Assembly: GCA_009779265.1 (NCBI GenBank) | Contig: WREP01000004.1 | Location: 37,735-101,734, forward strand | Direction: 5' to 3' | DNA length: 64,000 bases | Source of the DNA: Betaproteobacteria bacterium | GTDB lineage: Bacteria > Pseudomonadota > Gammaproteobacteria > Burkholderiales > Rhodocyclaceae | In this document: in pieces, positions 46,330 through 55,184 of the stretch | Layout: each line of letters starts with the position of its first letter | Position numbering within the stretch: the stretch's first letter is position 1 | Made by a program: the position numbers and the translations under genes | Notes under the pieces: model-generated | What the model saw: only the letters and a program-made list of their open reading frames with translations | What the model was told of the DNA's origin: nothing | Database searches by the model: none

Positions 46330-48303
46330 TTATTGAACCTGATAGTCGAGCTTCAGGCGCAACTGGATTTTGCGCGCCTGACGGAAGGATTCCTTGAGGA
46401 TGCGGCGATCCAGCTCATTGAGCTTTTCCGGGTCGATCAGGTTGGCGCTCTGACGCTCCGGTTCGCCTTCCAGGTGCTGATGCTGCAAGCGCAGCAACTG
46501 GATGAAGTTGAGGCCGTCGATCACGGCATGCATTTCCTCGGCCTTGGGGGAGAGGCGTTGCGCGGTCAGGCGCAGGCGCTGCAGGGTGTTGGTGTTGGGC
46601 ACGCCGGTGGCGAGCGCGTAGATGCGGGCGACGTCGACGAAAATGCGCGAGCCGAATTTTTTCAGGTCGATCTTGCCCGGATGCTCGGCTTCGAGATCGG
46701 TGACGAAATCGCGGATCTTGCCCAGCGGCGGGCCGACATCGAGGGCGTTGCGCGCCATTGCCTGGAGGAAGAGGGGGGTTGCCGCCGCCTGCGCCAGCAG
46801 ATGGCGGCGCAGCTTGTCGCCCAGTTCGCTCTTGCCGTACAGCGGGCGGAAATCGAAAAAGATGGTGGCGTGCAGCAGCGACATCGGCGCGGGCTGGCGA
46901 ATCCAGGTGCTGAATTGCTCCTTCCACTCGTCGAGGGTCAGGCACCACTCTGGGTTGCTGGCCATGATGTTGCCCTTGCACAGCGGGAAGCCGACGGCAT
47001 CCAGGTCGCGGTTGACGGCCAGGGCGAAGGCCAGGAAGCGTTCCTTGAGCGCTGCCTGGTCTTCGTTATCCGGTGTCGCGAAGATAATGCCGTTGTCCTG
47101 GTCGGTGCTGAAAGTCTGTTCGTCGCGCCCTTCCGAGCCGAAGGCCAGCCAGGCCCAGTCGATGCCGGCGAAGTCGTGGTGGTCGAGATGCAACTGGATG
47201 ACGCGCCGGGTCAGCGCGTCGTTGAGGGTTGAGATGAATTGCGTCAATTGCTCCGCCCCGATGCCTTGGGCCAGCATGTTGAACGACAGTTGGCGAACGT
47301 CGGCCGCCGCGCCTTTGAGCGCCGCGACATCGGGCGCCACCTCGATGCTCTGGCGAATCTGGCGCAGGCCGACGCGCTGCAGGGCAAACAGGTCGCGCTC
47401 GGAGACGATGCCGGAGAGGCGCCCGGCAGGGTCGGTGACCAGCACATGGCGAATGCCGTGGGTGGCCATGCCCAGCATCGCGTCATAGGCCGTGGCATGC
47501 TCGTCGAGGGTGAAAGCCTTGACCGACATGGCCCGGCTGATCGGCGCATCGAGCGGCAGGCCGGCGAGCACGACGCGGTCGAGCAGGTCGCTGCGGGTGA
47601 AGATGCCAAGCGGTTTCTGCCCGGCATCGGTGATGACAATGGAGCCGACAGCGGCGCGTGACATGATTTCCAGCGTCTCGCGCAGCGGCGTCTCGGGCGG
47701 GACCGCCAGCGGCTTGCGGGCGCCGATGCCGCTCAAGGGTGAATTGAGCGTCTGTTGCTCGCTGGCCTTTTGCGCGAACTGCAACTGTAACTGGCGGCGC
47801 GACTGGTCGAGCAGGCTGGCGATGTACTGCGTGCAGAACAGGTTGAACTCCGGGCTGCTGGTCATCAGCGCCAGGAAATTTTCCGCCGGCAACTGGTAGC
47901 AGAAAGTGTCCTCAAGCGCCGTGTAAATATTGGTCGAGGGCCGGCCGGCGGTGACGGCGCCGATGGGAAAGCTCTCGCCGACGCCCAGGGTGAGGATGGA
48001 ATATTCGGTCATCGCCACCTCGCCGGCCTGACGCGCCTGCACCTTGCCGGATTCGACCAGATAGAAGAAGCGGACATTGCCGGTTCCAGGCCCGACGATC
48101 TCGCTGCCGGCTGGGTAGAAAACGATTTCCGCCTTGTCGCTGAAAGCCTGTAGCGCCGCCGCCGACATTTTGTCGAAAGGCGCGTGCCGGCGCAGGAAAG
48201 CCTGCGTATTGCCGGCCATCCGCCGTCGCCCCTCAGCGCGCAAATCCCCGCCGATCTGGGCGATGCTTTGTTCTCCCGCTGTCTCGATCATGTTCTCGGA
48301 CAT
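46330..48303 (-). CDS. cNMP-binding / CBS / DUF294 nucleotidyltransferase-like signalling protein
   Basis: A 657-residue soluble multidomain protein. In order: a cyclic-nucleotide-binding domain (about residues 40-150, with VFYPAGSEIV and VGESFPIGAV), two CBS domains (about 195-320; LRETLEIMSRAAVGSIVIT, AYDAMLGMATHGIRHVLVTD), a DUF294 nucleotidyltransferase-like domain (about 340-490) with GSEGRDEQTFSTDQDNG, and a helical C-terminal DUF294_C domain. The G-S-...-D-x-D pattern is intact, as in GlnD/GlnE relatives. These proteins recur beside acetate-uptake and acs genes; the substrate is unknown. The ATG at 48303 has AAGGGG in front; an upstream GTG is the alternative. Confidence 0.85.
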   Translation of the reverse strand: MSENMIETAGEQSIAQIGGDLRAEGRRRMAGNTQAFLRRHAPFDKMSAAALQAFSDKAEIVFYPAGSEIVGPGTGNVRFFYLVESGKVQARQAGEVAMTEYSILTLGVGESFPIGAVTAGRPSTNIYTALEDTFCYQLPAENFLALMTSSPEFNLFCTQYIASLLDQSRRQLQLQFAQKASEQQTLNSPLSGIGARKPLAVPPETPLRETLEIMSRAAVGSIVITDAGQKPLGIFTRSDLLDRVVLAGLPLDAPISRAMSVKAFTLDEHATAYDAMLGMATHGIRHVLVTDPAGRLSGIVSERDLFALQRVGLRQIRQSIEVAPDVAALKGAAADVRQLSFNMLAQGIGAEQLTQFISTLNDALTRRVIQLHLDHHDFAGIDWAWLAFGSEGRDEQTFSTDQDNGIIFATPDNEDQAALKERFLAFALAVNRDLDAVGFPLCKGNIMASNPEWCLTLDEWKEQFSTWIRQPAPMSLLHATIFFDFRPLYGKSELGDKLRRHLLAQAAATPLFLQAMARNALDVGPPLGKIRDFVTDLEAEHPGKIDLKKFGSRIFVDVARIYALATGVPNTNTLQRLRLTAQRLSPKAEEMHAVIDGLNFIQLLRLQHQHLEGEPERQSANLIDPEKLNELDRRILKESFRQARKIQLRLKLDYQVQ

Positions 48304-48455
48304 GTTTTTCACCCCTTGTTTTTGCGTAGTTTAAGCTTGAGATGCTGTTGCCGATGCCACACCCGGACAGTTAAGGTTCATAGTCCCAATTTTCGTCATC
48401 CGCCGCCCAGTCAGTTAATAATTGCGCTCTGGACTCAAGCAAGGGCGCCGTATCA

Positions 48456-48480
48456 CGTCCGCTGCAACTGCTTGTTAGGC
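48456..48480 (-). other. attC-like half site
   Basis: On the minus strand, downstream of the orphan gene at 48544, the sequence GCCTAACAAGCAGTTGCAGC continuing to GGACG has an R''-type core (RYYYAAC as GCCTAAC) and the spacing of an integron attC left half. The matching right half (GTTRRRY) is not found within 130 bases. It could be a decayed cassette boundary. Confidence 0.35.
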
Positions 48481-48543
48481 GGCACGGTCATCAACGCCAA
48501 CTTACGGCGGTGGCTGTATCAGGGCGCGGTAGGCTCTTCTCTC

Positions 48544-49014
48544 TCATATCCACCGTTCCGCGCTGAATTTCACGCTCTTTGTCGGCGGTTCTTCAAACAG
48601 CCTCTCCTCAATCGCCGCGAGGGGAACGAAGAACCCTTTCTTCTCGATGATGCAGGTGATCGACGTGGCAAAACATTCGGGGAAAAAATTCTTGTTGTCC
48701 GGGATCGCCGCTAGCATTTCATTGTATTGGTACCAGTCTACTTTCCTGCCCGATTGTTTCGAGATCGTGGCACCTACATAAAAAGCCAGAAGATACAGAA
48801 AGGTCTGGTTGGCATAGTCCGACATGAAACTCGAGCGGTCAGGCATCAACTGGCTTCTCACTTGATCCAACAACAGGTCGATTCGTGACAAGCTGTCGAG
48901 CGAATAGTCCAAGTCGCACTCGATCAACGCCTTCCGGAAAGACAGACCGTCAGGAAAGTCCTCGTTCCTCATGAACGTATCCAGATACCTCGAAGCAAGC
49001 TCGTTTATTGGCAT
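48544..49014 (-). CDS. orphan protein of unknown function, probably laterally acquired
   Basis: A 156-residue soluble, mostly helical protein; no family recognised. It contains DLDYSLDSLSRIDLLLDQVR and a Tyr/Trp pair (VDWYQYNEML), and ends in a charged FSAERWI. AGGAGGACTT is an excellent ribosome site just before the ATG. Its GC content is clearly lower than in the flanking genes and an attC-like half site lies downstream, so it resembles a cassette-type insertion between two signalling genes. Confidence 0.7.
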   Translation of the reverse strand: MPINELASRYLDTFMRNEDFPDGLSFRKALIECDLDYSLDSLSRIDLLLDQVRSQLMPDRSSFMSDYANQTFLYLLAFYVGATISKQSGRKVDWYQYNEMLAAIPDNKNFFPECFATSITCIIEKKGFFVPLAAIEERLFEEPPTKSVKFSAERWI

Positions 49015-49032
49015 AAGTCCTCCTGGGGTTAA

Positions 49033-51192
49033 CTAATACTTGATCCGTGCGAAATAGGTTTTCTCCGCCGCCGCCAGCGCCTGTCTGACAGTGACGATAC
49101 CCTGCTCCTCAAGCAGCGGCAGCAGCTTGAGGAAGACCTCGCCGGTAGCCAGCGCGTCCGCCAGGGCGTTGTGGCGGGCGTCGATGGCGATGCCCAGGCG
49201 GTCGATAACGGCGTCGAGCCTGTGCGATTCCTGGTTGGGGTGCGCCACCGCCGACAGCAGCAGGGTGTCGAGCACCGGCTGCGTAAATGAGAGGCCGGTG
49301 CGTTCCTCCTTCAATTGCAGGAAGCGCATGTCGAAGGCGGCGTTGTGGGCGATCAGCATGGTGTCCTCGCAAAAGGCGTGGAAGGCCGGCAGGACGATGT
49401 CGATATTCGGCTTGCCGCGCACCATGTCGTCGGTGATGCCGTGGATGGGGATGGTTTCCGGCTTGAGCGGCCTTTCCGGATCGACAATCTGGTCGAACAC
49501 TTCCTGACGCAAAAGGCGGTTGTTGACGATGCGGACGGCGCCGATCTGGATGATCTCGTCGCCATTCGACGGGTCGAGGCCGGTGGTCTCGGTATCGAAT
49601 ACCGTGTAGGTCAGCTCAGACAGCTTGCGGTCGAGATCGATCGATTTGTCAGCGAAGTTGAACAGATCGAAATCGTAGTATTCCGGCCGGCCGGCGCCGC
49701 GCTTGGGCGCTTCCGCCTCGGCCTCGATCTCGGGCGTCGCCAGCGGCAGCACGAAGCGGAAGAAGGCGCGATGCGCGGCCTTCTCGCGCTGGTACCAGAC
49801 TTCGCCGCCATGCCGGTCGATGACCTCGCGCAGCGACAGGGGCGAGCTTTCGTCGCCGACCTGCATGCCGTCCATTTCCCAGGTGTAGAAAGTCTCGGAC
49901 GACATCGTCGGGCCGGCCCAGATCAGGTCGAGGTAAGCCAGCTTCTCTGCCGAGGTCAGGCGAAAGCGCAGTTCGCGCGGCGCACAATGCTCCTGCAACT
50001 TGCCGGCGAGGAAAGTTAGCGCGAACACCAGCGAAAAGCTGTCGGCCTTGACCCATAGGGCATCGTCGAGTTCCTCGGTCTTTGTCGGCAAGTCCAGCTT
50101 GTCGCCGATGCGCCGCTGGGCGGCGGCGATGAGGTCGATGCCCAGCACATCTTCCAGCGGCCAGCGGGTTTTCATCGTATCGGCGAAATCGGCCATCGTC
50201 CGGTCGAGGCTCTGGGACATGCGGGCGGCCTCGTCGGCGACGACGCGGACGAAGCGTTCGCGCAAGGCCGCATCCATGTCGGGGTAGTCGATCAGGTTGC
50301 CGACGGCGGCGCGGATATTGCCCAGCGCCGCCCGGTTGCCTTCGGTCAACTCGTGCAGCGCCTGGTCGCGGCGGGCTTCCTGTTCGATGTTGCGAGTGAT
50401 GTTCTCGAACGTCAGCACGTAGCCCGACAGGTTCGCCTCGCCCTCGCCAGCAGAGGCCAGCACCGGCGCCATCTGCACGCGCAGGAGCTTGCCGCTGCGC
50501 GTGGTGGTGACGAAATTGGCCAACGCCGCCTTGCCCGCCGCCAGACGCAGGCGGATGACTTCCAGCGCGTGTTCGACCTGGTTTTTTTCGAGGATGGAAT
50601 GGATCGAGCGCCCCAGCCCGATCAGCGCCCCGCCCGAGGCCGTGGTCGGCCCCTGGGCCAGGGCGGCGAATTGCAGGCGGGCGCGGTTGTTGTAGAGCAG
50701 GATGCGGCCGTCAAGATTGCACACGACGACGGATTGGGCCAGTTCCGACATGAGCGCCGCGAGGCGGTTTTTTTCCTCCTCGACAAAAGCCTTGGCCTGG
50801 GCGATCTGGGCCTCGACATCGTCCATCAGCGCATCGCGCTGCGCCGCCAGATCGTTGGCGGCGCCGGCCAGTTGCCGGACTTCCGGCGGCCCTTCGAGGC
50901 CAACGCGGAAATTGCGGTTGGCGTTGAGCATCAGGCGCAGCGTTTCGGCCATGCGCAACAGGCCCTCGACATACTGCTTGAACAGCTTGTAGAGCACGCT
51001 AACGCCGATGGCGAAACCGAACAGGGTCATCACCGTACCCAGCGGCAGGCGCGACAAGAGCAGTTCGGCCAGCATCCTGTGCTCGGATTCCCGCATGTCC
51101 AGCCAGACGATGAGGGAGGTCACGACGAAAGGCCCGGTCATCAACAGCCCGAGAACGACGACGGCGAGCAGAAAACGGTGCTTGGCCTTCAT
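49033..51192 (-). CDS. membrane sensor (PAS plus pseudokinase) fused to a DEDDh exonuclease
   Basis: A 719-residue fusion. Two membrane segments (residues 7-30 and 49-70) and a HAMP-like linker lead to a PAS domain (about 147-270, ELAQSVVVCNLDGRILLYNNRA). Residues 275-485 follow a histidine-kinase layout, but Glu284 occupies the place of the phosphoacceptor His and the ATP-binding boxes are not recognisable, though HGGEVWYQREKAAHRAFFRF still resembles the kinase end. Residues 525-719 are a DnaQ-type exonuclease with an intact active site: Asp533 and Glu535 (FDTETTGLD), Asp621 (HNAAFD), His674 and Asp679. The gene lies 28 bases after a CheY-like regulator and near acs. Output through nuclease activity is inference. 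Confidence 0.85.
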   Translation of the reverse strand: MKAKHRFLLAVVVLGLLMTGPFVVTSLIVWLDMRESEHRMLAELLLSRLPLGTVMTLFGFAIGVSVLYKLFKQYVEGLLRMAETLRLMLNANRNFRVGLEGPPEVRQLAGAANDLAAQRDALMDDVEAQIAQAKAFVEEEKNRLAALMSELAQSVVVCNLDGRILLYNNRARLQFAALAQGPTTASGGALIGLGRSIHSILEKNQVEHALEVIRLRLAAGKAALANFVTTTRSGKLLRVQMAPVLASAGEGEANLSGYVLTFENITRNIEQEARRDQALHELTEGNRAALGNIRAAVGNLIDYPDMDAALRERFVRVVADEAARMSQSLDRTMADFADTMKTRWPLEDVLGIDLIAAAQRRIGDKLDLPTKTEELDDALWVKADSFSLVFALTFLAGKLQEHCAPRELRFRLTSAEKLAYLDLIWAGPTMSSETFYTWEMDGMQVGDESSPLSLREVIDRHGGEVWYQREKAAHRAFFRFVLPLATPEIEAEAEAPKRGAGRPEYYDFDLFNFADKSIDLDRKLSELTYTVFDTETTGLDPSNGDEIIQIGAVRIVNNRLLRQEVFDQIVDPERPLKPETIPIHGITDDMVRGKPNIDIVLPAFHAFCEDTMLIAHNAAFDMRFLQLKEERTGLSFTQPVLDTLLLSAVAHPNQESHRLDAVIDRLGIAIDARHNALADALATGEVFLKLLPLLEEQGIVTVRQALAAAEKTYFARIKY

Positions 51193-51220
51193 GATGGACC
51201 CCGCTGCGAAAAAGGCGCCG

Positions 51221-51592
51221 TCAGGCGATGCCGAGGAATTCCTTGATCTTGGCCAGCAGTTCCTTGGTCGAGAAGGGTTTGGTCATGTAGGCATCGGCGC
51301 CGATGGCCAGACCCTTCGCCACCTCGGTGGCGCGCCCCTTGGCGGTGAGTATCAGGATCACCAGACCACTGCGCTGCGGATCGGCGCGCAGAGCCTCACA
51401 CACTTCGTAGCCGGATTTTTTCGGCAGCATCACATCGAGCAGCAGGAGATCGGGGTCGAAGGCGGCAACCTGAGCCAGCGCCTCCTCGCCATCGCTGGCG
51501 ACGGCGACGGTGAAACCTTCTTTTTTCAGCAAAAACTCCAGCGACACGACGATATTGGGTTCATCGTCGACGATCAGGATCTTGTGCGCCAT
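51221..51592 (-). CDS. single-domain (CheY-like) response regulator
   Basis: A 123-residue receiver domain without output domain. The acidic pair (IVDDEPN), phosphoacceptor Asp54 (LLLLDVMLPKKSG), Thr83 (LTAKG) and Lys105 (MTKPFS) are all present, so it should be phosphorylated. It follows, by 12 bases, the stop of a broken histidine kinase fragment, and precedes the sensor-exonuclease gene by 28 bases. The partner kinase is therefore uncertain. Confidence 0.92.
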   Translation of the reverse strand: MAHKILIVDDEPNIVVSLEFLLKKEGFTVAVASDGEEALAQVAAFDPDLLLLDVMLPKKSGYEVCEALRADPQRSGLVILILTAKGRATEVAKGLAIGADAYMTKPFSTKELLAKIKEFLGIA

Positions 51593-51604
51593 CGTTTAAG
51601 CCTC

Positions 51605-51760
51605 CTATTCTGCCGAGACCGGCAAAGGGTACCGTGAAAATGAACAGATGCCCTTGCCGGGCCATTTTTCACCCACAGCCTACCATCAAAATACTCGACG
51701 ATCTGCCGGCTGATCGGCAGACCCAATCCCGTCCCCTGCGGCTTGCGGGTGAGCGTGCTT
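51605..51760 (-). pseudogene. C-terminal remnant of a sensor histidine kinase
   Basis: Read on the minus strand, one frame gives LTRKPQGTGLGLPISRQIVE followed by YFDGRLWVKNG, the G2 box and end of a kinase ATPase domain. At about 51655-51662 a one-base frameshift is needed to continue as GKGICSFSRYPLPVSAE and stop at 51605-51607, just before the response-regulator ribosome site. A stop codon interrupts the frame just upstream (RQR then TGA). No coding sequence for the rest of the kinase remains. Confidence 0.65.
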
Positions 51761-51783
51761 CATCGTTGCCTCTGCGAAATGGA

Positions 51784-51815
51784 CGACGGCTGACACGCGA
51801 ACGTGCCAGCCGTCG
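51784..51815 (-). terminator. strong hairpin downstream of acs
   Basis: CGACGGCTG pairs with CAGCCGTCG and, past one mismatch, CACG with CGTG around a 4-base loop (TTCG on the minus strand). It lies 187 bases beyond the acs stop. There is no U run, so termination is likely but not certain. The rest of 51816-52001 shows no gene. Confidence 0.5.
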
Positions 51816-52001
51816 TTGGCATACGGTTTGATAACCGCACAGGAAGCCGCCTTTATGAACGGCCGTTGTCTCCTCCTTGCCCTTTTGTTCTGCGAAAGCA
51901 GCGTGGCAAGCAGCCGCCTCCTGATCTGTCGCGGCAGCGCTGTGCCGCCTCGTGTTTCGGGCGCCGGGTCCGGCCTTGCGGCAAGACCCGGCGGCACGGC
52001 C

Positions 52002-53966
52002 TTAGCCGCGAAGCTGCTCCAGGATCGCCGGGTTTTCCAGGGTCGAGATATCCTGCGTCAGTTCCTCGCCCTTGGCCAGACCGCGCAGCAGACGGCGCAT
52101 GATTTTGCCGGAGCGGGTCTTGGGCAGGTTGTCGCCAAAGCGGATGTCCTTCGGCTTGGCGATCGGACCGATCTCGTGGCCCACCCAGTCCTGCAATTCC
52201 TTGATCAGCTTCTTGGTCGCTTCCGGATCGGTCGGACGCTGGCCCTTGAGCACCACGAAGGCGACGATGGCCTCGCCGGTCAGGTCGTCCGGACGGCCGA
52301 CGACGGCGGCCTCGGCAACCAGCGGGTTGGAAACCAGCGACGATTCGATTTCCATGGTACCCATGCGGTGACCGGAAACGTTCAGCACGTCGTCGATGCG
52401 GCCGGTGATGGTGAAGTAGCCGGTCTCGGCGTCACGAATGGCGCCATCGCCCGCCAGATACAGTTGGCCCTGGAAGTCGGCCGGGAAATAGGACTTCACG
52501 AAGCGGTCCGGATCGTTCCAGATGGTGCGGATCATCGACGGCCACGGCTTCTTGCACACCAGAATGCCACCCTGACCCCACGGCAGTTCGGCGCCCGTCT
52601 CGTCGACCACGGCGAAGTCGATGCCGGGGAAGGGCAGGGTGCAGGAACCCGGCACCAAGGGCGTTGCGCCCGGCATCGGGGTGATCATGTGGCCGCCGGT
52701 TTCGGTCTGCCAGAAGGTGTCGACGATCGGGCAGCGGCTGCCGCCGACGTTGTCGTAATACCACAGCCAGGCGGCCGGGTTGATCGGCTCGCCAACCGAA
52801 CCGAGGATGCGCAGCGACGACAGGTCGAAGCTCTTCGGGTGCACGGCCTGGGTCGTGTCGGATGCCTTGATCAGCGAACGGATCGCGGTCGGGGCGGTAT
52901 AGAAGACGGTTACCTTGTGATCCTGGATCATCTTCCAGAACCGACCGGCGTCCGGGTAGGTCGGCACGCCCTCGAAAACGACCTCGGTAGCGCCAGCGGC
53001 CATCGGCCCGTAGGTGATGTAGGTGTGGCCGGTGACCCAGCCGATGTCGGCGGTGCACCAGAAGGTGTCGCTATCCTTGATGTCGAAGGAGTACTTCATG
53101 GTCAGGATGGCGTGCAGCAGGTAGCCGCCGGTGCAATGCTGGACGCCCTTCGGCTTGCCGGTGGAACCGGAGGTGTAGAGCAGGAAGAGCGGGTGTTCGG
53201 CGTCGACCCATTCCGGCTCGCAGGTTTCCGGCTGGCTGGCCAGTTCCTCGTGCAGCCAGAGGTCGCGGCCGGCGACCATGTTGGCGCCGCCACCGGTGCG
53301 CTTGAAAACGATGACGTTCTTGATCGATTCGCAGCCGCCCATGGCGAAGGCTTCGTCGGCGATTGGCTTCAGCGGAATCGCCTTGCCGCCGCGGAATTGC
53401 CCGTCAGAGGTGATCAGGATGACGGCGCCGGCATCGTTGATGCGATCACGCAGGGACTGTGCCGAGAAGCCGCCGAAGACGACCGAATGGATGGCGCCGA
53501 TGCGGGCGCAAGCCTGCATGGCGACGATGCCCTCGATGGTCATCGGCAGGTAGATGACGACGCGGTCGCCCTTCTTGACGCCCCTGGCTTTCAGCAGGTT
53601 GGCCATCTTGCAGACCTTGACCAGCATTTCCTTGTAGGTGACCTTGGTCACTTCGCCGCCGTCGGCCTCGAAGATGATGGCGACCTTGTCGCCCTTGCCG
53701 GCTTCGACCTGACGGTCGAGGCAGTTGTAAGAAACGTTCAGCTTGCCGTCGGCAAACCACTTGAAGAACGGGGCATTGGACTGATCGAGCGCCTGGGTGA
53801 AGGGTTGTTTCCAAGTGATCAGTTCGCGGGCGCGCTTGGCCCAGAAACCTTCGTAGTCGGCTTCAGCTTCCGCGCACAGTGCCTTGTAGGCATCCATTCC
53901 GGAAACCGCCGCATTCTTGACGATTTCGTCGGACGGATAGTAGAACTGCACGGACTCATTCGACAT
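52002..53966 (-). CDS. acs: acetyl-CoA synthetase (AMP-forming)
   Basis: Activates acetate to acetyl-CoA via acetyl-adenylate in the cytosol. The 654-residue protein has the standard length and motifs: P-loop-like [42 protein letters not shown] and the C-terminal [14 protein letters not shown], whose Lys is the site of regulatory acetylation in homologues. The start [14 protein letters not shown] at 53966 is preceded by GAGGAGAAAAAT. Signalling genes follow on the same strand. Two copies of a 14-base repeat lie upstream and could bind a regulator. Confidence 0.97.
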   Translation of the reverse strand: MSNESVQFYYPSDEIVKNAAVSGMDAYKALCAEAEADYEGFWAKRARELITWKQPFTQALDQSNAPFFKWFADGKLNVSYNCLDRQVEAGKGDKVAIIFEADGGEVTKVTYKEMLVKVCKMANLLKARGVKKGDRVVIYLPMTIEGIVAMQACARIGAIHSVVFGGFSAQSLRDRINDAGAVILITSDGQFRGGKAIPLKPIADEAFAMGGCESIKNVIVFKRTGGGANMVAGRDLWLHEELASQPETCEPEWVDAEHPLFLLYTSGSTGKPKGVQHCTGGYLLHAILTMKYSFDIKDSDTFWCTADIGWVTGHTYITYGPMAAGATEVVFEGVPTYPDAGRFWKMIQDHKVTVFYTAPTAIRSLIKASDTTQAVHPKSFDLSSLRILGSVGEPINPAAWLWYYDNVGGSRCPIVDTFWQTETGGHMITPMPGATPLVPGSCTLPFPGIDFAVVDETGAELPWGQGGILVCKKPWPSMIRTIWNDPDRFVKSYFPADFQGQLYLAGDGAIRDAETGYFTITGRIDDVLNVSGHRMGTMEIESSLVSNPLVAEAAVVGRPDDLTGEAIVAFVVLKGQRPTDPEATKKLIKELQDWVGHEIGPIAKPKDIRFGDNLPKTRSGKIMRRLLRGLAKGEELTQDISTLENPAILEQLRG

Positions 53967-54001
53967 ATTTTTCTCCTCTGCGGCACTTCGAAAAATTATG
54001 C

Positions 54002-54032
54002 TGAGACAAACAATCTGTTGAGACAAACAATC
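54002..54032. promoter_or_regulatory. tandem 14-bp direct repeat upstream of acs
   Basis: TGAGACAAACAATC occurs at 54002-54015 and 54019-54032, exactly 17 bases apart and 36-66 bases before the acs ATG. A perfect close repeat in an upstream region suggests paired regulator sites or a duplication. No known consensus is recognised. Confidence 0.5.
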
Positions 54033-54632
54033 GGTTCTCGGAGTTAGTCTCGAACGCAATAAAACCGCCCCCCGGGAAGTTCCAGACCCTCCGCGTCGGC
54101 AATCATTCATTACACGGCGATATTCTTACAAAGGGCTTACGAAATCACGCTGCGACGCAGCAATGGCGCAACGGTTGGACATTCGCGCCGCCCGGTATTC
54201 CGTCTGGGAAATTCCAGGTGCGGATTTCTTGCTGGAACACCTCAAGCGGCATTTCCCGCGAAGGCAACTTCGCCGATCGTCATTTCCGCACAGGGCGCGG
54301 CTTGGGTTGTGCGCTGCGACAAGGTCGAAGGCCGCGCAAACCCGACAGTGGGCGGCGCCGATGCCGCGCCGGGGTTGCCGTTCGGCCATCGTGTTGGGGT
54401 TCGCTGCGCTTACCGCCAACCTATGGCCCCTCGTCATTGCGAGCAAGACGAACTTGCTGGGATTACGCCATGCCTCACCCCATTAGCCTGCTGCCCCTGC
54501 GGGAGAGTGGCCGGGAGAAATGGGGGCGAGGGAAAGCGCAAACGAGCCGCCTGTCATGCGATTGCCATGGGCGGGCGGCAATGGCGGCGGGTGGCGTGGT
54601 AAAATCTTGCCCCCGCCAGATGCCATCAAGCC
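54033..54632. other. long intergenic region between acs and yqhA
   Basis: About 600 bases separating two divergent genes. It should contain the acs promoter region near its left end and the yqhA-fum promoter at its right end (TAAAAT at 54600-54605). A fragment of the R2 repeat (CGTCATTGCGAGCAAGACGA) lies near 54432. Small open frames occur on both strands, but none has a convincing ribosome site and recognisable product. Confidence 0.5.
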
Positions 54633-55172
54633 ATGTCCCTGAACATACCGAAAAATCTCCTGCCTTCCTTCATTTTTGCCAGCCGCTGGATTCAGGCGCC
54701 GTTCTACATCGGCCTGGTCATCGCTCAGGTGGTTTATGTCTGGCTGTTCATGATCGAACTGGGCCATCTCGTGCATGGCGTCTTTGGCGACCAGAAGATG
54801 ACCGAAACCGACGTGATGCTGATCGTGCTCGGCCTGATCGACGTGGTCATGGTCGCCAACCTGCTTATCATGGTCATCATCGGCGGCTACGAAACTTTCG
54901 TCTCGCGCCTGCATCTCGACGAGCATCCCGACCAGCCGGAATGGCTCAGCCACGTCAATGCCGGCGTGCTGAAGATCAAGCTGTCCACGGCCATTATCGG
55001 CATCTCGTCGATCCACCTTCTGAAGAGCTTCATCAATGCCGATGCGACGACCGCGCACACGCTGCAATGGCAGATCATCATTCACGCCCTTTTCATCATT
55101 TCCGCGCTGGGCATGGCCCTGGTCGACAAGATCATGACCCAGACGCTTATCCTTCAACACGACAACCACTGA
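54633..55172 (+). CDS. yqhA: YqhA/UPF0114 family (TIGR00645) inner-membrane protein
   Basis: A 179-residue membrane protein with four predicted helices. Family hallmarks: FASRWIQAPFYIGLVIAQV near the N-terminus, VMLIVLGLIDVVMVANLLIMV in the middle, GGYETFVSRL and LKIKLSTAIIGISSIHLLKSF later. The function of UPF0114 is not known to me. It is 12 bases upstream of the fumarase gene and probably co-transcribed with it. Confidence 0.9.
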   Translation: MSLNIPKNLLPSFIFASRWIQAPFYIGLVIAQVVYVWLFMIELGHLVHGVFGDQKMTETDVMLIVLGLIDVVMVANLLIMVIIGGYETFVSRLHLDEHPDQPEWLSHVNAGVLKIKLSTAIIGISSIHLLKSFINADATTAHTLQWQIIIHALFIISALGMALVDKIMTQTLILQHDNH

Positions 55173-55184
55173 CCGGAGTCGAAC

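Noticed and set aside
51686..51997. 103-codon minus-strand frame in the response regulator-acs gap
   Set aside because: It overlaps the histidine-kinase remnant in another frame and a hairpin; no ribosome site or protein family.
54163..54486. Open frames in the acs-yqhA gap on both strands
   Set aside because: No ribosome site, no recognisable motif and arginine-rich composition typical of non-coding GC-rich DNA.
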